A stretch of 38,819 nt of DNA from Sphaerisporangium melleum. GTDB lineage: Bacteria; Actinomycetota; Actinomycetes; Streptosporangiales; Streptosporangiaceae. The position numbers were made by a program, and so were the translations under genes. Below the pieces are notes generated by a model. That model saw only the letters and a list, made by a program, of their open reading frames with translations. It did not search any database and was not told the DNA's origin. This document shows positions 24,757 to 32,739 of this stretch, piece after piece (position 1 is the stretch's first letter; each line of letters opens with the position of its first letter). Location: positions 2,962-41,780 of the forward strand of contig NZ_BMNT01000026.1 of assembly GCF_014646695.1 (NCBI RefSeq), given 5' to 3'.

Positions 24757-25983
24757 TCAGTCGGGGGGGAGCGGCAGGAGGCCGTCCTCGGCGTCGGCGG
24801 CCTCGACCTCATCGCGGGAGATGCCGAGGAGGTACACGATGGCGTCCAGGTACGGCACGTTCACCGCCGCGTCGGCCGCCTGCCGCAGCACCGGCTTGGC
24901 GTTGAACGCGATGCCGAGCCCGGCCGCCGCGATCATGTCGAGGTCGTTGGCGCCGTCGCCGATGGCCACGGTCTGGCTGATCGGGATGTTCGCCTGCGCG
25001 GCGAACCGTTCGAGTGCCCGGGCCTTGCCGGGACGGTCGACGATCTCGCCGACCACCCGGCCGGTGAGCTTGCCGTCCGCGACCTCCAGGGTGTTGGCGG
25101 CGGAGTAGTCGATGCCCAGCTCGGCGACCAGCGAGTCGGTGATCTGGGTGAAGCCGCCGCTGACGATCGCGAAGCGGTAGTCGAGCCGCTTGAGCGTGCG
25201 CACCAGCGTGCGGGCGCCGGGGGTGAGCACGACCTCGCCGCGGACCTGCTCGAAGACCTCCTCGGGCAGCCCTTCGAGCAGGGCGACGCGCTCGCGCAGC
25301 GAGGCGGCGAAGTCCAGCTCGCCGCGCATCGCCGCCGTAGTGATCTTCTCGACCTCGTCCATGCAGCCGGCGTGCGCGGCCAGCAGCTCGATGACCTCGC
25401 CCTGGATCAGCGTCGAGTCGACGTCCATGACGATCAGCCGCTTGGCCCTGCGGTGCAGGCCGGAGCGCTGCACGGCGACGTCCACCTGCTGGAGCACGGC
25501 CTCGGCGGTCAGCGCGGTGCGCATCGCGTCGGGGTCGCCCCCCGAGATGGCCATCTCGATGCAGGTGACCGGCGAGTGCGCGAGGCGTTCGATGCGGTCG
25601 ATGTTGGCGCCGGCCGCCGCGATGCGGCCCGCGATGCCGGCCAGGGCGGCCGGCTGGAGCGGGTTGCCGAGAACGGTGACGTGCAGCCGTCCGCGGCGCC
25701 GCTTCTCCTTGGAGTCGGTGCCGGTGGTGAGCTCGACCTCCATGCCGAGGTCCTCGGCGACGCGTTCCACGGCGGCCCACATGGCGCCGAGGGTGCCGCC
25801 GGTGCCGGTCGGCGGGCCGCCCGCGTAGGCGACCAGGACGCCGAGCACCAGCCGGCCGCGGATGACGACCTGTTCGACGTCGGCGACGGTCACGGGAAAG
25901 GAGGCCAGCACGGTGAACAACCGGGAGGTCACCCCTGGTCGGTCCGGACCGGTCAGCGTGATCAAAAGCGTGCGCTGCTTCAT
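24757..25983 (-). CDS. serB: phosphoserine phosphatase with N-terminal ACT domains
   Basis: 408 residues. Residues 1-170 contain two ACT-like regulatory domains (LLITLTGPDRPGV at 6-18; LHVTVLGNPLQPAALAG at 100-116). Residues 183-380 form the HAD phosphatase: DVDST with nucleophile Asp187 and Asp189, VSGGF (274-278), Lys320, and GDGAND with Asp343 and Asp347. It makes L-serine from phosphoserine in the last step of serine synthesis; the ACT domains may sense serine. The ATG at 25983 was chosen because the protein then starts directly at the ACT strand; TTGCAC and TAGCGT 8 bases before it suggest a leaderless transcript. The longer frame adds 38 residues. Confidence 0.94.
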   Translation of the reverse strand: MKQRTLLITLTGPDRPGVTSRLFTVLASFPVTVADVEQVVIRGRLVLGVLVAYAGGPPTGTGGTLGAMWAAVERVAEDLGMEVELTTGTDSKEKRRRGRLHVTVLGNPLQPAALAGIAGRIAAAGANIDRIERLAHSPVTCIEMAISGGDPDAMRTALTAEAVLQQVDVAVQRSGLHRRAKRLIVMDVDSTLIQGEVIELLAAHAGCMDEVEKITTAAMRGELDFAASLRERVALLEGLPEEVFEQVRGEVVLTPGARTLVRTLKRLDYRFAIVSGGFTQITDSLVAELGIDYSAANTLEVADGKLTGRVVGEIVDRPGKARALERFAAQANIPISQTVAIGDGANDLDMIAAAGLGIAFNAKPVLRQAADAAVNVPYLDAIVYLLGISRDEVEAADAEDGLLPLPPD

Positions 25984-26095
25984 CGCGGACAACGCTACCG
26001 ACCGCTCAGAGTGCGCGTGCAAGCGGTTCACCATACGGACGGGAGATGGCCATCTCACCATGTCTTGATGGGTGGGCAAGAAGAGGAGACATGCC

Positions 26096-27097
26096 ATGAC
26101 CGAGGCTCCCGCCCGTCAGGTTCATCCCGGAAGCACCGGCGACCCCTTCGTCCGGTCCGATGCCGTGCCCGCCACCCGCCAGGCGGCCTCCCCGGCGCAG
26201 CTCATCCCGAACGGGGCCGGACCCCAGGGCGGCCCCGTCCCGGCCGGCGCGATCAGCGTCGTCACGGCGTCCGGCGCTCCGGCCGCGTCCCGCCCGCTCA
26301 CCGCCTCGGCCCCGTCCCGTACGGCGGCGGGCGCCGGGTGGGCGGGTTCGCCGATCCATCCCCGTCTCGACCTCGGGAACGGCCCGCTGTCCGACTCCCG
26401 CGGACGCTACACCGTCGAGCTGGCCCGCGACGCCGCCGACCTGCGGGCGGCCCAGCGGCTGCGCCACGAGGTGTTCGCCGGGGAGATGGGCGCCCGGCTC
26501 GACTCCCCGGTCTCCGGGCTGGACGTGGACCGGCTGGACGCCTACTGCGATCACCTGCTGGTGCGCTCGGGGGACGAGGTGGTGGGCACCTACCGGATGC
26601 TCGCGCCGGGGCGCTCCGACCGGCTGTACTCCGAGGGCGAGTTCGACCTGTCCGCGCTCCGCGGCATCCGCGGCGGCCTGGTCGAGGTGGGGCGCACCTG
26701 CGTCCATCCGGACCACCGCGGCGGCGCGGTCATCGGCCTCATGTGGGCGGGAATCGCCCGGTACATGGTCGCCGGCGGTTTCACCTGGCTCGGCGGGTGC
26801 TGCTCGGTGCCGCTCGCGGACGGGGGGACGACGGCGGCGGGTGTGCTGGACCAGGTCGGCCTCGGCCCGGAGCGTTACCGCGTGACGCCGCGCAACCCCT
26901 GGACGGGCGAGGGCGTGGCGCGTCCGGACCGCCTGGTGGTGCCGTCGCTGCTGCGGGGCTACCTGCGGCTCGGGGCCTGGGTGTGCGGCGCGCCGGCACA
27001 CGATCCGGAATTCGGGACGGCCGACTTCTTCGTGCTGCTCTCGCTGGCCAACGTCGACACCCGTTACCTGCGGCACTTCCTGGGAGTGGCGGAATGA
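26096..27097 (+). CDS. GNAT-type acyltransferase, OlsB-like (ornithine N-acyltransferase)
   Basis: 333 residues. The GNAT-like core (about 105-333) has LRHEVFAGEMG (122-132), EVGRTCVHPDHRGG (197-210) and WLGGCCSVPL (231-240), matching OlsB/hemolysin-like N-acyltransferases that make lyso-ornithine lipid from ornithine and 3-hydroxyacyl-ACP. The first 100 residues are an Ala/Pro/Gly-rich, probably disordered extension not present in typical OlsB. ATG at 26096 with GAGGAG upstream. The stop overlaps the next ATG as ATGA, and that gene is the expected OlsA-type partner, which supports the role. Substrate remains inferred. Confidence 0.82.
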   Translation: MTEAPARQVHPGSTGDPFVRSDAVPATRQAASPAQLIPNGAGPQGGPVPAGAISVVTASGAPAASRPLTASAPSRTAAGAGWAGSPIHPRLDLGNGPLSDSRGRYTVELARDAADLRAAQRLRHEVFAGEMGARLDSPVSGLDVDRLDAYCDHLLVRSGDEVVGTYRMLAPGRSDRLYSEGEFDLSALRGIRGGLVEVGRTCVHPDHRGGAVIGLMWAGIARYMVAGGFTWLGGCCSVPLADGGTTAAGVLDQVGLGPERYRVTPRNPWTGEGVARPDRLVVPSLLRGYLRLGAWVCGAPAHDPEFGTADFFVLLSLANVDTRYLRHFLGVAE

Positions 27098-27954
27098 GCG
27101 GCTGGGTGCCGGTGGCGCCGTGCTCGGTGGAGAGCTGCGTCTCGCCCGCCGCCGACCGCGCGGGAACGCCGCTCCGTACGGCGCGCCTGGCCGGGGCCGT
27201 CCTGGTGGTGCTGGCGGGGCTGCCCTGTGCCCTGGTCGCGCGCCTGACCGGGTGGGGGCGGCCCGACGTGCTGACCATGCTCTGGGCCCGCGCCTTCCTG
27301 CGCGCCCTCGGTGTCCGCGTGGTGGTGCGGCGCAGGCCGCCCGTGCCCGGCGGCGCCGTGGCGGCGGTGGCCGTGCCCGGCGGCCGGGGGGCGCTCATCG
27401 TCGCCAACCACATCTCGTGGCTGGACCCGATGGTGGTGGCCGCCACGGCGCCGTGCCTGGCCCTGGCCAAGAGCGAGATCGCCCGATGGCCGCTCGTCCG
27501 CTCTCTCGTGGCCGGTTCCGGCGCGATCTTCATCGACCGGGAGCGGATGTCGACGCTGCCCGCGACCGTGCGGGAGGTGGCGGACGCGCTGCGCGCCGGA
27601 CGGTCCGTCGTGGCGTTCCCCGAGGGCACCACCTGGTGCGGGCGGAGCGTGGGCCCGTTCCGCCGGGCGGTGTTCCAGGCCGCGATCGACGCCTCCGCGC
27701 CGGTCACGCCGGTGGCACTGCGCTACCGCGACGGCGCGGGGGAGCCCGCGACCGCCGCCGCCTTCGTCGGGGACGACACGCTGATCGCCTCACTGGTCCG
27801 GGTGGTCTCGGCGAAGGGGCTCGTCGCCGAGGTGACCGTGTTCCCGGATGTTCCGCACGAAGGCGGCGTCACCAGGCGCGCGCTCGCCGGCCTCGCCCAG
27901 GCCGTGGTGCTGGAGGACGAACCGCGGTACGCGCATCTCCCCGTCGCCGCGTAG
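27094..27954 (+). CDS. 1-acylglycerol-3-phosphate acyltransferase family (OlsA/PlsC-like)
   Basis: 286 residues. A membrane segment (30-50) precedes the acyltransferase domain with NHISWLD (His106, Asp111) and FPEGTT (175-180), the two hallmark motifs of the PlsC family. In two-gene ornithine-lipid systems OlsA adds the second acyl chain to lyso-ornithine lipid; the overlap with the OlsB-like gene argues for that over plain phosphatidic acid synthesis. The ATG at 27094 overlaps the previous stop. Peripheral or integral at the cytoplasmic membrane. Confidence 0.85.
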   Translation: MSGWVPVAPCSVESCVSPAADRAGTPLRTARLAGAVLVVLAGLPCALVARLTGWGRPDVLTMLWARAFLRALGVRVVVRRRPPVPGGAVAAVAVPGGRGALIVANHISWLDPMVVAATAPCLALAKSEIARWPLVRSLVAGSGAIFIDRERMSTLPATVREVADALRAGRSVVAFPEGTTWCGRSVGPFRRAVFQAAIDASAPVTPVALRYRDGAGEPATAAAFVGDDTLIASLVRVVSAKGLVAEVTVFPDVPHEGGVTRRALAGLAQAVVLEDEPRYAHLPVAA

Positions 27955-27962
27955 CGCCCCGC

Positions 27963-27987
27963 GCGGGTGAGGCGGCACGGCACCCGC
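27963..27987. terminator. weak hairpin between convergent genes
   Basis: GCGGGTG and CACCCGC flank an 11-base loop just after the acyltransferase stop. Confidence 0.4.
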
Positions 27988-28087
27988 AGTGAGCCCGCCG
28001 GCACACGCCCGGAGTCCGGTCCGGCGCTCCGGGCGCGTACGGGTGGGGGCCATCACGGGCCCGACGGTGCGCCGCGTGCGGGCCGGG

Positions 28088-28657
28088 TCAGCCGACCTTG
28101 GTCTTGACCGTCTTGGTGAAGTACCAGTCCTTGACGTCGAGCCGGGCGAGCTCGCTGCGGTTCAGGTCCTCGGCGCCGGTCGGCAGGTCGAAGGTGTTGA
28201 CGCCAAGCTTGGCGCTGACGCTGCCCTTGACGCTCTTCTTGAGCTTGACCTCGATGGTCAGCCAGTCGCTCTCGCCCTCCTCCAGCTCGTAGGGCGACCA
28301 GCACCAGAAGCCGTCGGGGTAGAAGTCGCACTCGGTGCCCTTGGGGGCGTCGTAGTAGACGGTGCCGGTCCGGCCCTTGGGCAGCAGGCCGCCGAGGTAG
28401 TAGGAGTCGGCGGTGTAGGGGCCCTTGTTGACGGCCTTGATGCGGTAGACGAGCGTCCCGCCGCGCTTGACCTTCTTGGGGCCGGTCACGGTGACGGCGA
28501 AGGACGAGTACGGCTTGTCGGCGGCGGTCGTGGCCGCGCTCTCGGTGGCGGTGCCCGCCGCGGGGGCGGCGGAGGCCGGGGTGGCGGTGAACAGCAGGGC
28601 GCCCGCGAGCGGGGCGGTCACGAGCGTGGTCGCGAGCCTGCCGAAGGAGTGGCGCAT
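28088..28657 (-). CDS. secreted beta-domain protein A (DUF11-like), 189 residues
   Basis: A signal peptide (1-29, cleavage after TATPASA) precedes an Ala/Thr-rich linker and one domain (about 52-189) that looks like an immunoglobulin/DUF11-type beta sandwich: GGTLVYRIKAVNKG, LLPKG, KKSVKGSVSAKLG. Two cysteines (in TECDFY and FWCWSP) may form a disulfide. ATG at 28657 with GGAG 7 bases upstream; the longer frame adds 23 residues. It is a paralog of the next gene upstream: same length, same order of motifs, same C-terminal ELxRLD...KTK. Likely exported and envelope-associated; function unknown. It has a 32-base palindrome upstream. Confidence 0.78.
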   Translation of the reverse strand: MRHSFGRLATTLVTAPLAGALLFTATPASAAPAAGTATESAATTAADKPYSSFAVTVTGPKKVKRGGTLVYRIKAVNKGPYTADSYYLGGLLPKGRTGTVYYDAPKGTECDFYPDGFWCWSPYELEEGESDWLTIEVKLKKSVKGSVSAKLGVNTFDLPTGAEDLNRSELARLDVKDWYFTKTVKTKVG

Positions 28658-28722
28658 GCACGTCTCCAGATGGTCGGGAAAGGAGGGGAACGCGGGTGCG
28701 GCGATCTGCCCCGGAAGCGGCT

Positions 28723-28754
28723 CCACCGGGACGGGAACGTTCCCATCCCGGTGG
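28723..28754 (-). other. 32-base near-perfect palindrome upstream of secreted protein A
   Basis: Outer arms CCACCGGGA / TCCCGGTGG (9 bp), one mismatch, and the self-complementary core GGGAACGTTCCC. It is centred about 80 bases before the start codon. It could be an operator for a dimeric regulator or a leader hairpin; it lies too far from the preceding gene to be its nearest terminator. Confidence 0.6.
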
Positions 28755-28831
28755 CGGAACCATGGGTTCGCTGATCAAGCCCAGCGTTTCTATCATGATC
28801 CACTGCGGTTGGTCGACTTATGTGCCTCTTA

Positions 28832-28860
28832 TCCCGATTTAGGGTCTAAGCGGGATTTAG
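28832..28860. promoter_or_regulatory. repeated ATTTAG motif with inverted CTAA, possible operator
   Basis: CGATTTAGGGTCTAAG followed by GGGATTTAG: two direct ATTTAG copies and a TTAG/CTAA inverted pair in an AT-richer patch between the two secreted-protein genes. Candidate promoter or operator for protein A; no clear -10/-35 pair was fixed. Confidence 0.25.
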
Positions 28861-28913
28861 CGAGGGATGAAGCGGTCGACCCACGGAACGGACATCACGC
28901 AGTGGTGCGGAAG

Positions 28914-28944
28914 GCGCCGGACGGCGGGGGCGGCCGTCCGGCGC
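28914..28944 (-). terminator. terminator of secreted protein B
   Basis: 11-bp perfect arms GCGCCGGACGG and CCGTCCGGCGC around a nine-base G-rich loop, 64 bases after the stop of the upstream minus-strand gene. Confidence 0.7.
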
Positions 28945-29007
28945 GGGTCGTCGAGCCCGGGCAAGGTCAGCCCGTGGGCAGGGCCGGCCTCGGAGACCGG
29001 GCGCGGA

Positions 29008-29577
29008 TCAGCGAACGATCTTCGTCCTGTACGACTTCCACTTGATCTCGTTCTGCAGGTCGAGACGCTCCAGCTCGTCCTCGTTGGTGACGTCGACCCC
29101 CGGCGGGACGTCGATGGAGTAGGTCCCGAACTGCGAGGCGACGGCGCCCTTGACGCTGTTCTTCAGCCATACCCGCACGGTGACCGTGGTCGAGCGGTTC
29201 GGCTTGAGGGTGTCGAAGATGCAGAACAGCTCCTTGCGGTCGATGCCGCACAGCGACGACGACGCCTTGCCCACGACGCGGGCCTTGCTGGCCCCCTTGG
29301 GCAGGGCCCCGAAGATGCCCGCGAGGTCGGTCGGCCACTCGCCCTTGTTGGTGCTCTTGATGGTGTAGGTGATCGCGCCGCCGCGGCGCACGACCTTGTT
29401 CCAGCTGACCTTCATGGCCAGGGGGGACTGCGGAGCGGCCGCGACCCGCGTCGCGCTCGCGGAGGCGGTGGCGGCCGTGGCCGCCGCGGAGTCCGCCGTC
29501 GCGGGACCGGCGAGCGAGGCGCCCGCCAGGGACCCGGCGAGAGTGAGTGCGGCAAGTGCGGAGAGGTGCCGGCGCAT
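29008..29577 (-). CDS. secreted beta-domain protein B (DUF11-like), 189 residues
   Basis: A signal peptide (1-29, ending GPATA) precedes an Ala/Ser/Thr linker and a domain aligned with protein A: GGAITYTIKSTNKG, ALPKG, LKNSVKGAVASQFG, ELERLDLQ and terminal KTK-like YRTKIVR. Two cysteines (SSLCGI, LFCIFD) occupy the same region as in protein A. ATG at 29577 with GGGAG 7 bases upstream. Equal length, same strand and adjacency show a tandem duplication followed by strong divergence. Its leader is preceded by the large hairpin at 29609-29659. Function unknown; export to the cell surface or medium is likely. Confidence 0.78.
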   Translation of the reverse strand: MRRHLSALAALTLAGSLAGASLAGPATADSAAATAATASASATRVAAAPQSPLAMKVSWNKVVRRGGAITYTIKSTNKGEWPTDLAGIFGALPKGASKARVVGKASSSLCGIDRKELFCIFDTLKPNRSTTVTVRVWLKNSVKGAVASQFGTYSIDVPPGVDVTNEDELERLDLQNEIKWKSYRTKIVR

Positions 29578-29608
29578 GGATGAACTCCCGTAGAGGTGAC
29601 TGGACGAC

Positions 29609-29659
29609 GGATCGGCATCGCGCCGCGTCACGTGCGGTGAGGCGGCGCGATGCCGATCC
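29609..29659 (-). terminator. 18-bp perfect hairpin between queA-like gene and secreted protein B
   Basis: GGATCGGCATCGCGCCGC (29609-29626) and its exact complement (29642-29659) around a 15-base loop. It is 57 bases past the QueA-like stop and suits a terminator, yet ends only 32 bases before the start of secreted protein B. If the promoter of B lies in the AT-rich patch at 29665-29712 the hairpin would be in the leader of B and could work as an attenuator. Confidence 0.75.
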
Positions 29660-29715
29660 GGTATCGAGTCAACGGGGTAAAACGCTGATTTGCGGCGATT
29701 TATGCGAAATTGATA

Positions 29716-30705
29716 TCAGATGATCATGTGCAGGTCACCGAATTCGTGCCAGAGATAACCTTCGTGTAACGCCTCTTCGTACGATCGCGCCAGTAGATCC
29801 GTACCGGCGATGGCCGACAGCATCATCAGGTGGCTGGAGCGGGGTTCGTGCAGACCGGTGATCAGCCCGTCCACGGCGCGCACCCCGTCCGCCGGAGTGA
29901 CGACACGCGACGTCCACCCCTCGGCGGCGCGCACCACGCCGTCGTCGCCCACCGCGGTCTCCAGGGCGCGCACCACCGTGGTCCCCACGGCGATGACCCG
30001 CCCCGCCGCCTGGCCGACCAGGCGGGCCGTCGGCTCCGGAACGGCGAAGCGCTCGGGGTAGGGCGGCTCGTCCTTCTCCGGCGAGGCCACGCCGGTGTGC
30101 AGGGTGATCGGCGCGATCACGATGCCCCGGGCGGCCAGGGCGGTGACCAGCCGGTGGCTGAACGGCCGTCCGGCGCTCGGCATCTCGGCGCTTCCGGGAC
30201 GCAGCGCGAAGACCGTCTGGTAGGACGACAGCGGCCACTCGCCTCCCACGTAGGAGTACCGGATGGGCGCACCGTACGCGGAAAGGTAGGCGGGCACGTC
30301 GCGGTCGAGCCTCGCCCGCCACAACCGGGGCGTCTCGCGCTCCAGCAGCCGCAGCGTGGCGCCGCCGGGCAGCGGCAGCCACTCGCCCGGCTCCCCGCCG
30401 GAGTAGGGCCGGGTCGTGCCCTCGGTGCGGCGCCGCAGCTCCACCAGCCAGGAGCCGTCCTCGCGCTCGGTCGAGAAGTGGACGGCGAGCCGGTCCAGCG
30501 CGACGGCGGCGGGCAGCGTCGCCGAGTCGTTGACCACCAGCACGTCACCGGCGCGCAACAGCGAGGGCAGGTCGGTGAAGGCGTGGTGGGAGATCGCCCC
30601 GGTGCCGGTCGCGCTCACCATCAGGCGGACGTCGTCCCGGGCCAGGCCGCGCGCCTCGGGCGGCTCGTGCGCCTCGCGCACCGCCGGCAGGTCGAAGGCG
30701 ATCAC
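29716..30705 (-). CDS. QueA-like S-adenosylmethionine:tRNA ribosyltransferase-isomerase
   Basis: 329 residues, slightly shorter than classical QueA (about 340-360). Family features: FTDLPSLLRAGDVLVVNDSA (43-62) and TLHTGVASPEKDEPPYPE, then RVIAVGTTVVRALETA. QueA transfers the ribosyl part of SAM to 7-aminomethyl-7-deazaguanine in tRNA during queuosine synthesis; whether this divergent actinobacterial form does so is uncertain, as no other queuosine gene is in view. The GTG at 30705 overlaps the stop of the SDR gene as GTGA, so the two are coupled. Followed by an 18-bp hairpin. Confidence 0.82.
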   Translation of the reverse strand: MIAFDLPAVREAHEPPEARGLARDDVRLMVSATGTGAISHHAFTDLPSLLRAGDVLVVNDSATLPAAVALDRLAVHFSTEREDGSWLVELRRRTEGTTRPYSGGEPGEWLPLPGGATLRLLERETPRLWRARLDRDVPAYLSAYGAPIRYSYVGGEWPLSSYQTVFALRPGSAEMPSAGRPFSHRLVTALAARGIVIAPITLHTGVASPEKDEPPYPERFAVPEPTARLVGQAAGRVIAVGTTVVRALETAVGDDGVVRAAEGWTSRVVTPADGVRAVDGLITGLHEPRSSHLMMLSAIAGTDLLARSYEEALHEGYLWHEFGDLHMII

Positions 30706-31451
30706 CGGATCACCCGCCCGCTGCCGGGCCGCCGCTTGACCAGGTCGACCAGGAACGCCGCCACGGTGGCGGGGTCCGCCGCCTGGGACGCCTCCTGCTC
30801 GCCGAGCGCGTCCGCCAGCATGCGGGTGCGCATCTCGCCCGGATCGACCGACCACACCGCGATGTCCGGCTCCTCCACGGCCAGCACGGCGGACAGGTGG
30901 TCGAGCGCCGCCTTGGTCAGGCCGTATCCACCCCAGCCCTCGTAGGTGCCGACCGCCGCGTCCGAGGAGATGTTGAGCACCGCGCCCCGGCGCTCGCGCA
31001 GCCCGCGAAGAGTCGCCTGGACCAATGCCAGGGGAGCGACCACGTTGACCGCGAGAGCACCGGAGAGCGCGTCCAGCGGGTAGGCCCCGAGCGGGGGCAG
31101 CGGGACGGCGCCGAGCGTGGAGGCGTTGTTGACCAGCAGGTCCAGGCCGCCGAGCCGGTGCGCCGCCTCGGCCAGCCGCTCGCGGTGGGCCGGGTCGGCC
31201 ACGTCGCCGGGCACGGCTTCCGCGCCGGTCTCCCGGGCGGCCTCGGTCAGGCCGGCGGCGCCCCGGGCCGTGATGATCAGCCGCCAGCCGTCGGCGGCCA
31301 GGGCGCGGGCCAGCGCGCGGCCGAGCCCGCGTGAGGCACCGGTGATCAGCGCGGCAGGCGGCTCCCGGCCCGGGGAGGCAGCGCGGGCGGCCGTCCCGCC
31401 GAGGTCTTGGCGGGTTTCCTGAGCGGTCGTGGATCGCGGGTTCTGTGTCAT
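30702..31451 (-). CDS. short-chain dehydrogenase/reductase
   Basis: 249 residues, classical SDR. NAD(P) motif TGASRGLG (37-44), NNAS (108-111), catalytic Ser162/163 and YGLTK (Tyr176, Lys180). Arg41 after TGAS favours NADP. The substrate is unknown. The first 32 residues are a flexible extension. TACGGT 7 bases before the ATG suggests a leaderless transcript; no ribosome site is present. It overlaps the QueA-like gene by four bases, so its substrate may relate to the same modification, but this is inference. Divergent from the histidine kinase gene. Confidence 0.86.
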   Translation of the reverse strand: MTQNPRSTTAQETRQDLGGTAARAASPGREPPAALITGASRGLGRALARALAADGWRLIITARGAAGLTEAARETGAEAVPGDVADPAHRERLAEAAHRLGGLDLLVNNASTLGAVPLPPLGAYPLDALSGALAVNVVAPLALVQATLRGLRERRGAVLNISSDAAVGTYEGWGGYGLTKAALDHLSAVLAVEEPDIAVWSVDPGEMRTRMLADALGEQEASQAADPATVAAFLVDLVKRRPGSGRVIR

Positions 31452-31563
31452 GACGCCGACCGTAGGAAGGCGGCGCCCGTCCGGGCATCGGCCCGCGGAC
31501 CGGTCCTGGCGCAGGCTGATGGCCCTAGGACCACCGGCCGAGCCGCGGCGGCGCCCTCACGCT

Positions 31564-31569
31564 TACAGT
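31564..31569 (+). promoter_or_regulatory. -10 of leaderless histidine kinase transcript
   Basis: TACAGT ends six bases before the GTG at 31576, so transcription would start at or next to the start codon. Confidence 0.4.
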
Positions 31570-31575
31570 GTGGGC

Positions 31576-32739
31576 GTGACGACGCGACCGACCTCCGGAG
31601 ATCCGGCCGCCGCGGGCGAGGACGGCCGGCCGGACGCGGTCCTGCACGCCGTCAGCTCGGCGGTGCTCGCGGTCACCCGGCACCTGTCGGTGCGTGAGGT
31701 GCTGCAGGTCATCGTGCGTTCGGCCGGCCGGCTGCTCGACGCCCGGTACGCGGCGCTCGGCGTGCCGGACGACGACGGCTCATTCGCCGAGTTCGTCGCC
31801 GAGGGCCTCAGCGACCGGCAGTGGGAGGCCATCGGCCCGCTGCCCCGCCAGCACGGCATGCTGGCCGCGATGCTCGGGGACGCCACGCCGGTGCGCCTGC
31901 CCGACATCCGCCGCGACCCGCGGTTCGAGTGGTGGCCGAGCGCCCACCCGGTGCTCAAGGACTTCCTCGGGGTGCCCATCCGCGACGGCGACCAGGTGCT
32001 CGGCATCATCTTCCTGGCCAACAAACGCTCGCCCGGCGGGTTCACCCGGCACGACGAGGAGCTGCTCACGCTCTTCGCCGCCCACGCGGCCATCGCGCTG
32101 ACCAACGCGCGGCTGTACGAGCGCAACCGGGAGCTGACGGTCGTCGAGGAGCGCACGCGGGTGGCCCGGGAACTGCACGACGCGGTGACGCAGAAGCTCT
32201 TCTCCCTGCGGCTCACCGCGCAGGCCGCGGCCGCGCTGGTCGAGACCGACCCGCCGCGTGCCAGGGCGGAGCTCGACCGGGTGCGGGGGCTGGCGGGGGA
32301 GGCGCTGGCCGAGCTGCGCGCCGTGATCGTCGAGCTGCGTCCGGCCGACCTGGACCGGCACGGGCTGGCCGAGACGCTGCGCAAGCAGGTGGCCGTGCTC
32401 GACCGCCTCCACCCGGTGTCGATCACCTTCGACGCCGGCCCCCTCGGTGACCTGCAGCCCGAGACCGAGGTGACCGTCCTGCGGGTCGCCCAGGAAGCGC
32501 TGCACAACGCCCTGCGGCACGCGGACGCCTCGGCCATCCACCTGCGCCTGACGGCCGGGGGGACGGGCGTCAGGCTGGACGTCAGGGACGACGGGCGGGG
32601 GTTCCCCGCCGATGCCCCGCCCTCCCGGGGGCTCGGCCTGGTGTCGATGCGAGAGCGGGCCGAGGCGACCGGCGGGTCGTTGACGCTGCGGTCGAGTCCC
32701 GGCGCGGGGACGACCGTCAGCCTGGAGGTGCCCGCGTGA
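31576..32739 (+). CDS. GAF-domain histidine kinase (HisKA_3 / NarL-partner type)
   Basis: 387 residues, no membrane segment. A GAF domain (about 40-180) is followed by a HisKA_3 dimerisation helix with the phospho-acceptor His201 in VARELHDAVTQKLFS, then a HATPase domain with N-box EALHNALRHA (307-316), DDGRGF (338-343) and GLGLVSMRERA (352-362). The GAF domain is of the kind that senses small ligands, redox or heme; no conserved cofactor Cys is obvious. GTG start at 31576; longer frames run into the divergent SDR promoter. The stop overlaps the regulator start as GTGA, so the pair forms one two-component system. Confidence 0.9.
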   Translation: MTTRPTSGDPAAAGEDGRPDAVLHAVSSAVLAVTRHLSVREVLQVIVRSAGRLLDARYAALGVPDDDGSFAEFVAEGLSDRQWEAIGPLPRQHGMLAAMLGDATPVRLPDIRRDPRFEWWPSAHPVLKDFLGVPIRDGDQVLGIIFLANKRSPGGFTRHDEELLTLFAAHAAIALTNARLYERNRELTVVEERTRVARELHDAVTQKLFSLRLTAQAAAALVETDPPRARAELDRVRGLAGEALAELRAVIVELRPADLDRHGLAETLRKQVAVLDRLHPVSITFDAGPLGDLQPETEVTVLRVAQEALHNALRHADASAIHLRLTAGGTGVRLDVRDDGRGFPADAPPSRGLGLVSMRERAEATGGSLTLRSSPGAGTTVSLEVPA

